Made by a program: the position numbers and the translations under genes
From: Oxytricha trifallax
Taxonomy: Eukaryota > Ciliophora > Spirotrichea > Sporadotrichida > Oxytrichidae
Length of the DNA stretch: 64,000 nt
Direction of reading: 5' to 3'
NCBI GenBank assembly: GCA_000711775.1
Contig: ARYC01003557.1
Coordinates: 1-64,000, forward strand
Shown: in pieces, positions 33,229 through 43,631 of the stretch
Layout of the letters: the number at the start of each line of letters is the position of its first letter
Position numbering within the stretch: position 1 is the stretch's first letter
Notes under the pieces: generated by a model
The model's input: only the letters and a program-made list of their open reading frames with translations
Databases searched by the model: none
Told to the model about the DNA's origin: nothing

Positions 33229-33540
33229 TCACTCTCTTCCTCTTTCCCATGCTTCTACTATTGGTTTCCATCTTGTCTTTAGCGTAATGGGTGTCCTGGT
33301 TCTCTCATTATTCTCAATTCATACTCAAGTTTTTGTCTAATTGTCATTGAACATATTGGCTTCTAGATCTGAAAGATTTTGATTAAGATCACAAAATCTG
33401 AAAGCAAACTCATTGTATTATTGCTCTCATTCAAGTAGCAAGTTATCTCTCAAAATAATATCATGGCCCTAATCTATATTAGATTCATGCCGTGACATTT
33501 TGAGTTCAGGTATTTGTCGTAGTTTGACATAATATTTCAT
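33229..33540 (-). pseudogene. Hypothetical protein relic with three TGAs
   Basis: The minus-strand frame from ATG 33540 (MKYYVKLRQIPELKMSRHES) to TGA 33229-33231 includes EFAFRFCDLNQNLSDLEANM and TRTPITLKTRWKPIVEAWER. Three in-frame TGAs interrupt 104 codons. Composition is clearly protein-like. It lies ~265 bp outside TBE-C's left end. Confidence 0.4.
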
Positions 33541-33804
33541 TCTACTTTTCGATAATGGAAAATTGATCTTCTTCTTTTATTGCCATTCTTGGCTTGCTTA
33601 TCTCTAACATACTAATTCAAATCTCATTGTCAAATTTTATGTAATATATTTGTATGGTAATCGAATACTTTGCTAAAAAGTAGAATATAAGTTCTCCTAC
33701 TATTACAAATGTAGGAAATTTTGCTATGATAAATGACAAAACTAAGCAATTATTTTGGTCTATTATTTGATTTTTCACAAGTTAAATGATTTATGAAGCT
33801 CATT

Positions 33805-33913
33805 CAAAACCCCAAAACCCTTTCAGTAGTTTGATTGAGTTTTTGATTGATAAAAGTAGACTATTAGTGCATACTTTATTAGGGTTTTAATAGGGTTTAT
33901 GTAGGGTTTAATG
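33805..33913 (+). repeat. Left terminal inverted repeat of TBE-C
   Basis: It starts with the exact telomeric CAAAACCCCAAAACCC and continues as in TBE-B (AGTAGTTTGATTGAGTTTTT). Confidence 0.92.
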
Positions 33914-33965
33914 TTTAAATATTAGTAATTTAAGTGAGATATAACAAGCGAGTTTTTAAAATATT

Positions 33966-35380
33966 TCACACAAACATAAGCTTAGAGTCATGTGGCAGTT
34001 CTCTGAATTTTATCTTTCTAGTTGATGTTTGATTGTTTGTTAATTCTCATAGCTTGGCTTGATAATAGTTGAGTATGCAAGTTCTCTGAGACCTCCATTT
34101 ATTATATTTTTATCGAGATATTGTTTGACTCTCTGCTTAGAATCTCTCTCACCTCTTCAGCTAAAAAAATCGTTTCATGGCATGTCGCTCTCTATTATTA
34201 TTATTACTGCTAGAGCCCAGATATCCCATTAAGTATCTCAATCTCTCCAATCCTCTCTCTCTGGGAAATATCCAGGAGTGCCGTACACATTTCCTTATGC
34301 AGAGGCTTGCACTCTTTGAGCTCTGTTGAAGTCAATAATATAAACTCTAAGAGGCTGAAAGTTCATCATGATGTTCTCTGGCTTTAAGTCTCTATGAACA
34401 TAACCTAGCTTGTGAAGCTCTTCAATCCCCTCAACTATCTGCTATACTATCTAGCTAATTTATCTCTGACATCTATTGTCAGATAAGAATTCTCTGTAAG
34501 TCATTTCAAGTAAAGGAAGCCTGAAGGCTACATGATCTTTACCAAGTAAAATAGCATCAAGCTAGATGATATGCCTGCACTCATTTAACTTTGCCTTTTA
34601 AAGAGCATAATACTCATTAGCAAATTCCATTTGGAACTTGTCATCAGCAAGGAAGTAATTGAAAGGATATATCTTGTAAGCATATTAGTCATCAGTAATG
34701 ACTCTCTTCTCTATTTTATCTTCAAGAGTGAGGTAGCTTTCTAGGCAAGAATCTAAGTCAATAATTTTTAATATGGGAATCTTCATTGCCTCTATTTTAA
34801 CCATGATTTTATTGATCTCAAAGACTGGAAAGTTCTTGACTGCTTTCTTCATTTTTACTTACTTCTAGACTTCAACTCTAAGAGACTCCACTGGATTTCT
34901 TGATCTTCTCTTTTAGAGGAATCTATTCCTGTAGGTTCATGAATAAAGACAAAACTTTAATTGTGCTTTTTCTTTAAGTGCACTTTGAGGTCTCTACTAT
35001 GAGAATATGGCTTCTCACAGAACTCGCAGACATAATTCCCATTTTTCTTTTAATGCTTGAGATAAAACATTGGCATATCGTTGTGTATATCTCTCAAGTG
35101 TCTCTTACAAGTTGACTTGTAAGGGAAAACTTTATTGCATTCTTTACATTAATAGTCAATTTGGCTTGTATTTATTATAGCTCTATGGCGGATTTTTTAA
35201 CATACTCCTCAATTTGCATAGCTTCTTTGATAACCTCCTACTTAACTTATATTTAAATCGGTCAAAGTTGTCATAAGTAGGCTCCCACTAAGAACAAGCG
35301 TCTCTGGTCTCTACTTTTCTTGGTTGCTGGAATGATTACTTTTATTGGCTTGATCCAAGTAATGCCGGGTTAGAGCTCAT
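33966..35380 (-). pseudogene. TBE 57 kDa zinc-finger/kinase-like protein (TBE-C copy)
   Basis: The ATG at 35378-35380 (MSSNPALLGSSQQKQSF) and TGA at 33966-33968 bound the gene. Two C2H2 fingers are intact in sequence: CKECNKVFPYKSTCKRHLRD and CEFCEKPYSHSRDLKVHLKK. The kinase-like domain keeps HRDLKPENIMMN, then IIDFNRAQRV (DFN for DFG) and YGTPGYFPE. At least two frameshifts (near 35245 in the linker before the fingers, and at the IEELHK segment) break the frame, so the active-site residues are present but the gene is not open throughout. Confidence 0.82.
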
Positions 35381-35850
35381 TTTAGTTTCTGATATATTTT
35401 ATTATAATAATGATAAAATCTACCGAGATAAACTATTATAGTAGAGTATAAGACACTCTGGTAGTTTCTTTGCTGTGAGGTAAGAAAATGAACTATCCAT
35501 AAAAGACTGTAAGTTGACATATTTAATGAGAATTTTATACATTTTAGTAAATAAAAATACTCCTAATGAAGTTTTGTTTCTCTAGGAGGTCCTCCAAATC
35601 AAGTTTGAACTTAATTTGGAGGACCTCCTAAAATAATTAAACATTATTAGGAGCAATTTAATGGAGAGAGATAGATAAAAATGGAAATCAATCTGTGAAA
35701 CTTGGAGCAAGTTTTTCAATGCTTCTCCTCATATTTTTTAAAGGTTGACCTCCAGTAGGTCCTCCCTATTTAGTAGTAAGATTTTAATAAACTTATAATG
35801 GATATCCATAATTTTAAATTTCATTAACATTTCTAGAAAGAGGAAGCAAG

Positions 35851-36641
35851 ATGGAGTCTATGAATAATGCAATGAAGAGAGTTTAATCTCAAGATTTAAT
35901 AAGAAAATTTAGAAGTAAAGAGGACCTTTATAGATATTTGGTATAGCAAGGTAAATTCTTAAGTAAGATTAATAAATCCATTATAGTTGGATTGTTTTTG
36001 CCGACTTAGGAGGGAACTAAAATCTCATTCTTAAAAGCCTTACTGAGTGAAGAGAAAAAAGCTTTTAAGTCTAATGAAATTAGGATGATAGAGATACCTA
36101 ACTACCCTGAAATATCAGTGACAAACCTATATGACGATGCTATGAGTGATCCGGACGTAGCTCTCTACCTTCCATCAAAGCTACAGCTCTCTTATAAGTT
36201 GCCAGAGAGAAACTTCTTCTTTGGTGTTCTTGGAATTCTGAAACCTGAGTACTTAAAAGAAGTAATTAAAGAAGCTCACAAGAAACGATACAGCATCTCT
36301 CCTGAAGAAAAAGAGAAGCAAGGTATTAAGATAAGTGATACCTGGCTCTAGGAACTTCAAAAGCATCCTTTCATCTCAAGTAAGCTTAGTCTTCTAACTT
36401 TATAGAAAAACCTGGTACTGCTATATACTTGATGAAAGAGCGCAGCAAACTAAACAGAGAGAGAAAGCCTAAAGCAAAGCATGAATTGAGTAAGAGACTC
36501 TTCAAAGATTTCTAAAAGCCAGACGAGATGAAAATAGATGCAGGGACTTGCACTAAGAGAAGAAACATGGGCTCAAGCAAGCCTTAAGAGGAAGAAAAGA
36601 AGGAGAAGCCAAATCCCTTTACGGGCAAATTTAATATGTGA
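35851..36641 (+). CDS. TBE 22 kDa protein (TBE-C), intact after splicing
   Basis: Exon 1 is 35851-36379 (529 nt) and exon 2 is 36406-36641 (236 nt); together 765 nt, a clean 254-codon frame plus TGA. The protein starts MESMNNAMKRVQSQDLIRKF, contains LPTQEGTKISFLKALLSEEK, NLYDDAMSDPDVALYLPSKL, LPERNFFFGVLGILKPEYLK and ISPEEKEKQGIKISDTWLQE, and ends in a Lys/Glu-rich tail ...NPFTGKFNM. Its role in transposition is unknown. It diverges from the 57 kDa gene and converges on the transposase. This is the only fully open TBE gene in the window. Confidence 0.92.
36380..36405 (+). other. 26-nt intron in the TBE 22 kDa gene (TBE-C)
   Basis: GTAAGCTTAG ... CTTTATAG. Without its removal the frame ends at TGA within 15 codons; with it the Lys/Glu-rich C-terminus shared by all copies is read. 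Confidence 0.9.
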
Positions 36642-36659
36642 ACTTATTCATTCGTTTAA

Positions 36660-37673
36660 ATCTAATACTTATTTATAAACACAAAATCTCTCTTCTCTTG
36701 CGCATACTTTAGCTTTCTCATCGCTTACTCTCTTAGCAGCACTCTTAATAAAATCGACTGTATCTATCTTTAAATCATGCATCAGATGGTAGAGCAGCAA
36801 TTTCTTATAATGACCTTTCAATAACCCTCAATATAATTCAATTCCATTGAACTAAGGGCTGTAAGGAACATTAAATACAGGTAGTATATTTAGCCTTTCA
36901 TATTCCTTCCTTGAGTCTTTAGTTTTATGAACTGACAAGTCATCAACAAATAGAATAATCTCTTAGTCAGCGTACTTATCTCTGAGTTATTGCAAGAACT
37001 TAATATATTATTCAGTCTTTATAGAACGAGGGTGAATAACATAAGTCTTGAGGCCGCTATCTTCACTTATTCTACCAAGAATAGCATGAGTTTACACCTT
37101 AACCTTTTAGTCATAAACTTCTCTATTACTATACCCCTTGTAGCAAGACCTTGATATAAAGGTATTAAAGATGAATACAGTTTCATCAGCATGTATGAAC
37201 TTTATATTATCCTCTTAAGACCTCTGCATTTAATCGAATATATAATTTAAATTAGTCTAATAAAATGGAACATTAAAGTCAATCACTCTCTTAATAAGAT
37301 TGACTGTCTTGTAAGATATTCCGTTCTTTTTATATATGTTCACTATAGATTAAGCAGAGATGTAAAGCTAAGGAAATTGGCGATGAAACATTACAACCTT
37401 CCAGACTAGAGAGATATGAGGCCATTATTTAAGAGTTTTATCATTAATAAGATATTCAATATGATGCTGCTAAAATTTTAAGGTCTCTTAGACTTAGATT
37501 TAAGTTGCTATATCTTTAAATTCAACACTAATAGATAGTGAGACCTCACAGTTGCAGGAAATTAATGGAGTAGTCGTGTAATTTAGAAAAGGTTTGAGTT
37601 GATTACTATAATCATCGCACCTTAAAAAATAAATCTGTATAATCAATGTCAAAACTGACCCCAAACCTCGCAT
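36660..37673 (-). pseudogene. TBE DDE transposase (TBE-C copy)
   Basis: The start at ATG 37671-37673 (MRGLGSVL) matches TBE-B, but the first ~90 codons are degraded by indels. The central and C-terminal parts are recognisable: the HADE motif region (37190-37200), FVDDLSVHKTKDSRKEYERL around 36930 and the TVDFIKSAAKRVSDEKAKVC tail. The second catalytic Asp is present. It lacks the 4-nt deletion found in TBE-B. Confidence 0.82.
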
Positions 37674-37701
37674 ATATTCACTTAAATTACTAATATTTAA
37701 A

Positions 37702-37811
37702 CATAAAACCCCATTATAAACCCTATTAAAACCCTAATAAATTTTGCACTAATAGTCTACATTTATCAATCAAAAACTCAATCAAACTACTGAAAGAGTT
37801 TTGGAGTTTTG
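37702..37811 (+). repeat. Right terminal inverted repeat of TBE-C
   Basis: It is the reverse complement of 33805-33913 with tip GAGTTTTGGAGTTTTG (two transitions in the G4T4 units), followed by AAT. Confidence 0.9.
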
Positions 37812-38275
37812 AATCAAGCAAGCAAGTAAGCATGCAAGCAATAAATAAAGGAAGCATGCAATCAAGTAGCAAGCGAAAAAGTATGCAAGTAAGGAGTAAG
37901 CAAGTAAGCATAAAACCCCATAGATTAATTAAGACATGAGAATTGGAGTTAAGAACAATTAAATTAAAAATTAATAACTATTGGCTAATATTTATTAAAA
38001 TTAGGCTAAAATCAATTTTACACACCCTAATTAGATCATTTTATAAGGACAATTAATCGAGCCAATAGTTTTAATAATTAGTCAAATTATACTCCAATTA
38101 TAATTAATTCTTAATTTAATTGTTCTTTACTCCAATTCTCATGTCTTAATTGATCTATGGCGATTTACAAGGAACAAGAAAAGAGAAAGAAAGCCTGCAT
38201 GCAAGCAAGCAAAGAGCAAATAAGCAAGCAAGGAGCAATAAAGCAAGATAGAAAGGAGCAAGCAAACAAGGAAGA
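37812..38275. repeat. AAGC/GCAA simple-repeat tract split by a ~250-bp MITE
   Basis: AAGCAAGCAAGTAAGCATGC-type repeats occupy ~37814-37912 and resume in the same orientation at ~38190-38270. Between them ~37917-38160 is an inverted-repeat element: TAGATTAATTAAGACATGAG near 37921 pairs with CTCATGTCTTAATTGATCTA near 38139, with arms of ~75 bp. This is a MITE inserted in a simple repeat next to TBE-C. Confidence 0.7.
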
Positions 38276-38289
38276 TATAATACTATAAC

Positions 38290-38432
38290 TCTTTTATTAT
38301 GAATTTTAGATTAAACTATTTATGTTAAATCATTTCTCATCAGCATGTATAATTTAATTGTTTTCTTATAAGCTTTCTGCACTTTATTATGAAATATAAT
38401 TTAAGATCTTTTATTAATATGGTTGAGTGTAA
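38290..38432 (-). pseudogene. Degenerate TBE transposase fragment
   Basis: Read on the minus strand it contains ACATGCTGATGAG, matching the HADE catalytic motif region of the other copies, with flanks aligning to the preceding and following ~40 codons. It directly abuts the left end of TBE-D. It has the opposite orientation to the TBE relic G found beyond TBE-D's right end. Confidence 0.5.
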
Positions 38433-38433
38433 T

Positions 38434-38511
38434 CAAAAACCCAAAATCCCTTAGTGAGGATTATAAGTGCTTTAATTTGTAGGTATGGTTGAGGTCTTAT
38501 TGGAGTAGTAG
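38434..38511 (+). repeat. Left terminal inverted repeat of TBE-D
   Basis: The telomere-like tip has several substitutions (CAAAAACCCAAAATCCC). The inner part GGATTATAAGTGCTTTAATT matches TBE-E left. Confidence 0.85.
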
Positions 38512-38574
38512 AGAAATTAGGTCAAATTGCAAAATGATAAATAAAAATTACCGAAATTTAGGTCTATTAATGAT

Positions 38575-39570
38575 GATAAGTATTTATATTTATTACTTAA
38601 GCTAAGGTATGAAACGAGTATTAATATTGTCTATGTTAAACCAGTAATGAATTATACAGCCATAGCATGACTCCTACACAAGAGCGCCTCAACTGTTAGG
38701 TATCACTGCACATTAGCGGTTTAGCATTTTAATTCTGGTCCTTGAAAGCATCCAGTAAGAAAATAAAAGTTCTCACAGCACATTAATGACTACCTCTGCA
38801 ACTCGAAGACTTTAAAGTATTGAGCACACTTTCCTGTTGACTTGATAGAAGTGAAGATTGATCAAAAGATGCCTGACATGCGTATCTCTCCTTAGACTAT
38901 AGCCAATATTTATAGAAGAAATGGCAAGACTGTAAACAGAGTGAAGAGAGTGACTGATTTTACAGTGCAATTTTATAGTAATAATTTAAACTTTATATAT
39001 GATATAATGCAGAGAGATATTGCTAATAACATCAAGTTCATACACGCTGATGAAGTAGTTTTCTCATTCAACACTTTCATTAATAAGTCCTGGTATAAAA
39101 AGCTTGATAATATAGAAGTATATTATTAAAAAATAAAGGTTGCCACTCACTATTTTTTAGCTAGTATTAGTAAAGATTCAGGTCTAGAAGCTTATGTCAT
39201 TCATCCTCGCTCTATTAAGCGAGAGCAGTATATCGAGTTTTTTCATAAGCTCAGAGAGAAGTATAGCAACTAAGATATCATCTTGTTTGTTGATAACTTA
39301 TCAGTTCATGAGACTAAGGAGTCTAAGAATGCTTATAAAAAGTTAAACATAACTCCAGTATACAACGCTCCTTATAGCCCATAATTTAATGGTTTTGAAT
39401 TTTACTGGAGTTAAATCAAGACTTACTACAAGAAGCTACTGCTGTATCATCTAATACATGATTTACCAATTGATACAGTAGACTTAATACAAAATAGTTG
39501 CAGGAGAGTGAACAAAGATAAGACTGCGATATGTGTAAGGAAGGGGAGAATGAATATTTATTATTATTGA
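38575..39570 (+). pseudogene. TBE DDE transposase (TBE-D copy)
   Basis: Alignment with TBE-B and E gives LLLKLRYETSINIVYVKPVM at the N-terminus, then VNRVKRVTDFTVQFYSNNLN, FIHADEVVFSFNTFINKSWY (first Asp), LFVDNLSVHETKESK (second Asp), PYSPQFNGFEFYWSQIKTYY (Glu) and TVDLIQNSCRRVNKDK, ending IYYY-TGA at 39568-39570. All three catalytic acids are present. Three in-frame TGAs lie in the N-terminal third (38668, 38743, 38821); the last replaces TGG of the conserved KYWAHF. Confidence 0.88.
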
Positions 39571-39728
39571 AATACATTTGAAATGGAAAATTAAGAGGAA
39601 TACAATATAACTTTTAAAATAATTAATTATAACTGCCTCTAATTTGAGATACTCCTAATTCAAATTTGATTTAAAATAATTATGACTAAAATTAATTAAT
39701 TAAATAATTATATATAATTTTGCATATT

Positions 39729-39806
39729 CAAAACCCCAAAACCCCTTAATGAGGTTTATAAGTGCTTTGATTTGTAAGGAATTTGTTAGGGGTTGGGGAT
39801 ATTAAA
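39729..39806 (+). repeat. Left terminal inverted repeat of TBE-E
   Basis: ~78 bp; perfect CAAAACCCCAAAACCCC tip followed by TTAATGAGGTTTATAAGTGC. The complement is at 43385-43462. Confidence 0.93.
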
Positions 39807-39809
39807 TAA

Positions 39810-40875
39810 ATGCGAGACCAAAATAAAAAGCTCATTGGAGTCTATTTATGATTAAGAGTGTATAGATTTAGTGTTTAAACAACGATATATATGTGGTGTG
39901 TATAGTGAATAAGTCTGACCAAAACCGAACTTTAAGTCTATAGCACTTCGCTTAAAGCGTAGTCCATCAACTGTTCGCTCTCACTGCCTTATTGCAGTTT
40001 AACTAAACCAATAATAGCTGAATTCTAAGCCTTAGATGAAGTCAAAGCTTCAATAGAAGCATATTGACTATCTTATTAATGAAAAAACTTTGAAGTATTG
40101 GGCTCATTTCTTTCTTGACAGCCGTGCTACTATGTTTCATCGTCAGTTCCTTGAGTTGTAGATCACTGCTTAGTCTATAGCAAACATTTATAAACGTAAT
40201 GGTATCTCTTACAAAGGTGTAAATCGTATCAAGAGAGTAATTGATTTTACTCTGTCATTTTGCAACAACAACTTAAATTATATTTATAATTAAATGCAGA
40301 GAGCCTAATAGAATAATATTAAGTTTATTCATGCTGACGAGGCTGTGTTTACCTTCAACACTTTCATCTAGAAGTCTTGGTATAAGAGGCATAGTAATAT
40401 ATAAGTATATGACTAGAAAGTCAAGGTATAAACAATGACAATTCTTGGAGGAATTAGTGAGGATACTGGTTTAGAAACTTATGCTATATATCCTCGATCT
40501 ATTAAGACAGAGCAGTGTATAAAGTTCTTAGAGCAGCTGAGAGAGAAGAACCCTGAATAAGAGATTATAATGTTTGTTAATAATCTTATTGTCCATAAGA
40601 CTAAAGAAACAAGGAAGAGTTATAAAAAACTTAGAATAACGCCAGTGTTCAACGTACCTTACAGTCCATAGTTTAATGGAATTGAGTTCTACTGGGGTAT
40701 ATTTAAAGTTCATTACAAAAAACTGCTGCTATACCACTTGATGCATGACCTACCTATCGATACAGTCGATTTTATAAAAAGTTCAGCTAAGAGAGTAGAT
40801 AATTTGTTGGCATAAAAGTGTGCTAAAGAAGGGAGAGTGAATGTATATAAATAAGTTTTGTAGTTAAGTTAATGA
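39810..40875 (+). pseudogene. TBE DDE transposase (TBE-E copy)
   Basis: It starts MRDQNKKLIGVY at 39810; after an early frameshift it continues ECIDLVFKQRYICGVYSEQV, with a TGA at 39916. From there it is open to 40873: SPSTVRSHC, EKTLKYWAHFFLDSRATMFH, GVNRIKRVIDFTLSFCNNNL, KFIHADEAVFTFNTFIQKSW (first Asp), PYSPQFNGIEFYWGIFKVHY (Glu) and TVDFIKSSAKRVDNLL. The second catalytic Asp is replaced by Asn (IMFVNNLIVHKTK against FVDNLSVH elsewhere), so even the open part should be catalytically dead. Confidence 0.9.
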
Positions 40876-40889
40876 ATATATAAGTCACA

Positions 40890-41667
40890 TTTAAAATTCT
40901 TTAAAGGGAGCTTGCTTTTCTTTCTTTTCTTCTACTTCTTGCTTCCTTCCTTCCTCCTAAGTTTCTTCTCTTGCTGCCAGCTCCAGTATCTATTTTCTTT
41001 GACTCCGGAGGCTAAAAATTTGAATAAAGTCTCTTGCTAACTTCATACTTTGTCTGCGACTTTCGCTCTCTGTGAAGCTTGCTCTATTCCTTCATCAAGA
41101 AGATGCCAGTACCAGATTATTCTAAATAGTTAAGCTACAAATCTTACTTGAAATATAAGGTTGCTTCTGCAGTTCTGATAGCCAGCTCTCATTTATCTTG
41201 ATCCCTTGTTTGTCCTTATCTTCTGAAGAGATGCTGTACCTTTTCTTATGGGATTCTTGAATAATTTCTTTCAAGTAATGACCTTTAATTGTTGCAAGTA
41301 TGCCAAAGAAAAAGTTTCTTTCAGGTAGTTATTTTAACGACTACTTCATAGTAGGCATGTACAGCGAAACCTGTGGGTCATTTATAGCATCATCATATAA
41401 GTTAGACAATGAAATTTCTAGATAGTTTGGAATCTCTGCAAACTTTACATCCTAAGTTTTCAATGCTTTCTTCTCTTCGCAGAGTATCGCTCTTAGAAAT
41501 GAAATTTTTGTACCCTCCATCGTAGGAAGGAACAACCAAACTATATAATCAAGATTAGTTGCTATAAGTTCATTACCTTGCTGCACCAGGTAACGATACA
41601 ACTCCTCTTAGCTTCTAAATCTCTGAATCAATTCTTGTGCTAGCACTCTTTTCATTGCATGATTCAT
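40890..41667 (-). CDS. TBE 22 kDa protein (TBE-E copy)
   Basis: The usual ATG is AAG here, so the first usable start is the next Met (41665-41667, MNHAMKRVLAQELIQRF). The frame is then open through NELIATNLDYIVWLFLPTME, NLYDDAINDPQVSLYMPTMK, LPERNFFFGILATIKGHYLK and INESWLSELQKQPYIS. After the 26-nt intron (41122-41147) it continues SGTGIFLMKEQSKLHRERKS. The last ~30 codons are frameshifted relative to TBE-C. It may still encode a near full-length protein. Confidence 0.85.
41122..41147 (-). other. 26-nt intron in the TBE 22 kDa gene (TBE-E)
   Basis: GTAAGATTTG ... ACTATTTAG on the minus strand. Splicing joins TCA A to AA TAA TCT GGT, keeping the SGTGI frame. Confidence 0.85.
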
Positions 41668-42240
41668 TGACTCCTTCTTGTTTACAGATCTAAGAAATGA
41701 TGTTCAAATTTTAGTTTATTGATTTCAATTATATACCTCTGTAAAACTTACTATTTAATATGGGTATCCTATAGGAGGTCAACCTCTAAGAAGGATATGG
41801 AGAAGGTTTTGAGAACTGGTTTTGAACTTGAGAGATTGATATCAATTTCTTCTGTTGTAGTTCCATATTTTTGAATTTAAATTGGTACTTACTTAATTAG
41901 GAGCAGCTCCAAAAATGCTAGTTCATGCTTAGGAGCTTTAATTAATGCTAGTACTTAATTAGAGCACCCTAAATTTAATCATAAGATCACAAAATACCTC
42001 CTAAAGCAGTACGTACTTAATTAGGTGCTCCACCTATATCGGTACATACTTTAATCAACTTATTATTGAAATTAAAAATGATTACTTTTCCTCCCCTTAT
42101 TTAGTGCTGGATCGTCTCTTAACACTCATATTTCTTTGCTAATACTCTAAGAACTTCCCTTGAAATTTGTAGGCTTGCAAATTTCTCATATAAACTCTCA
42201 GTTTAGAGGTAGTTTTATACTTTTAAATTCAAATTTAAAT

Positions 42241-43343
42241 ATGAGCGCTAAAATTTTAAGATAATCATCAGCACTTCCATCAAACTAAATGAGACTTACC
42301 TTTGGTAGCAATAAAAAGTGGGATAGCTGTGAGATAAACTCTCATAAAGAACTACCAGAGCTATCACTATAGGTCTCTGTTATTAAAATAGAAATTAATA
42401 ATAGAAAATAAATGGCAAACAAGTGTTTAGGAGACAAAGAGGAGGAGAAAGGTATTAATGAAATTCCTATACAAACTGAAGAAATAGAAGTATACTTTTG
42501 TGAGCTGTGTGAGAGAGATTTTGCTCATAAATCAAGCTGGTATAGACATATGAAGGAGCATAGAGAAGCCAAGCATACTTTATACTTAAAGCATGACAAA
42601 ATCGATGGGAAGTATGATTGCTTTGAGTGCCATAAGTAGTACTCTCATACAAGAGACTTGAAGAAACATCTTTTAAAAGCTCACAAAAAAGACATAGAAA
42701 TTGAAAAGCATGAAGTTGAGTTGAAGCTTCTCAACAAAAGAAAATCGAGGGAATATTCTAAAGCGGTAGTGCCTGAATAAGCTAGTGAGTTAGAGTACGT
42801 AAAGAAGGCACGTAACCAACTAACCTCTGAAATCACAAAAATCATGATCAAAATTCAATACAAGAAAATACCAGTTCTTGCGTAGATAGATTTAGATACT
42901 TCTCTTTAAAGTTATCTTATTCTAGAGGACTCCTTTGATAAGAAAGTTATCAATGATCATCAATACGCATACAAGGTGTATCCCTTCAATTATTTCCTTA
43001 GTGATGATGAATATTAAATGGAGTTTACTAATGATTATTATGTACTCACTCAATCAGGCTATTATTAAAGAGTGCAAATACTTTTAAAGTTAGATGCTGT
43101 TCTTCTAGCCAAAGATCATGTAGCTTTCAGACTACCACTCTTTGAAATGAAACTTAGAGATTTCATAACTGATCAAAGAAATCATAGATAGCTTGCATTA
43201 ATATCAACCTAAGCTATACAAGGTATCAAAGAGTTTCATAGGTTAGGCTTTGTTCACATCATTAGAGCAGATAGAGTTGTGGTTAAGTTAGATAATCTTC
43301 AGGCCTCTCTCTCCCACATAATCCAAAAGTGCATTTTGAGTGA
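42241..43343 (+). pseudogene. TBE 57 kDa protein (TBE-E copy, kinase domain deleted)
   Basis: ATG 42241 (MSAKILRQSSALPSN) opens a frame that is intact for ~260 codons: EIYFCELCERDFAHKSSWYR-type finger 1 (HMKEHREAK), finger 2 CFECHKQYSHTRDLKKH, then PVLAQIDLDTSLQSYLILED and YAYKVYPFNYFLSDDEYQME. After a frameshift near 43060 the sequence reaches GIKEFHRLGFVH and then jumps directly to the last ~30 residues (IEQIELWLS...). About 370 bp that encode HRD, DFN and the C-lobe in TBE-A are absent. Confidence 0.85.
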
Positions 43344-43384
43344 TTAAATTAAATACATTTACTTAATATTTAACATTAAAACCA

Positions 43385-43462
43385 ATTAATATCACCAACC
43401 CCTAAAAAGTTCCCTACAAATCAAAGCACTTATAAACCTCATTAAGGGATTTTGGGGTTTTG
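43385..43462 (+). repeat. Right terminal inverted repeat of TBE-E
   Basis: CCCTACAAATCAAAGCACTT ... GATTTTGGGGTTTTG, the complement of the left end, followed by ATT. Confidence 0.93.
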
Positions 43463-43631
43463 ATTGTGCACTGCGCAAAAATATAATTATAAAAAGTAAA
43501 GGGCAGGTTGTGTGCAAATATACATATTAATGAATTAGACTAATTTATAATTTAAAATTTCAAGCAACTAAGTATTAGATTAGAGGGCACTTTTTATTTT
43601 TATAAGTTAAGATCCACGATAGTATTCCTAA

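Larger units (their letters stand above)
33805..37811 (-). mobile_element. TBE-C transposon, complete length, best preserved copy
   Basis: The element is bounded by CAAAACCCCAAAACCCTTTC (33805) and ...GAGTTTTGGAGTTTTG (37811), with inverted repeats of ~110 bp of the TBE-B type. Gene order is 57 kDa (-), 22 kDa (+), transposase (-). The right tip has two G-to-A changes. The 3-bp flanks are ATT on the left and AAT on the right. Same subfamily and orientation as TBE-B. Confidence 0.95.
39729..43462 (+). mobile_element. TBE-E transposon, inserted in element F
   Basis: The tips are exact telomeric sequence: CAAAACCCCAAAACCCC at the left and ...GATTTTGGGGTTTTG at the right. Both sides are flanked by ATT, a target duplication of the ANT type. 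Gene order is transposase (+), 22 kDa (-), 57 kDa (+). It is 3734 bp, shorter than B and C because ~370 bp of the 57 kDa gene are missing. It is the youngest layer of the D-F-E nest. Confidence 0.96.
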
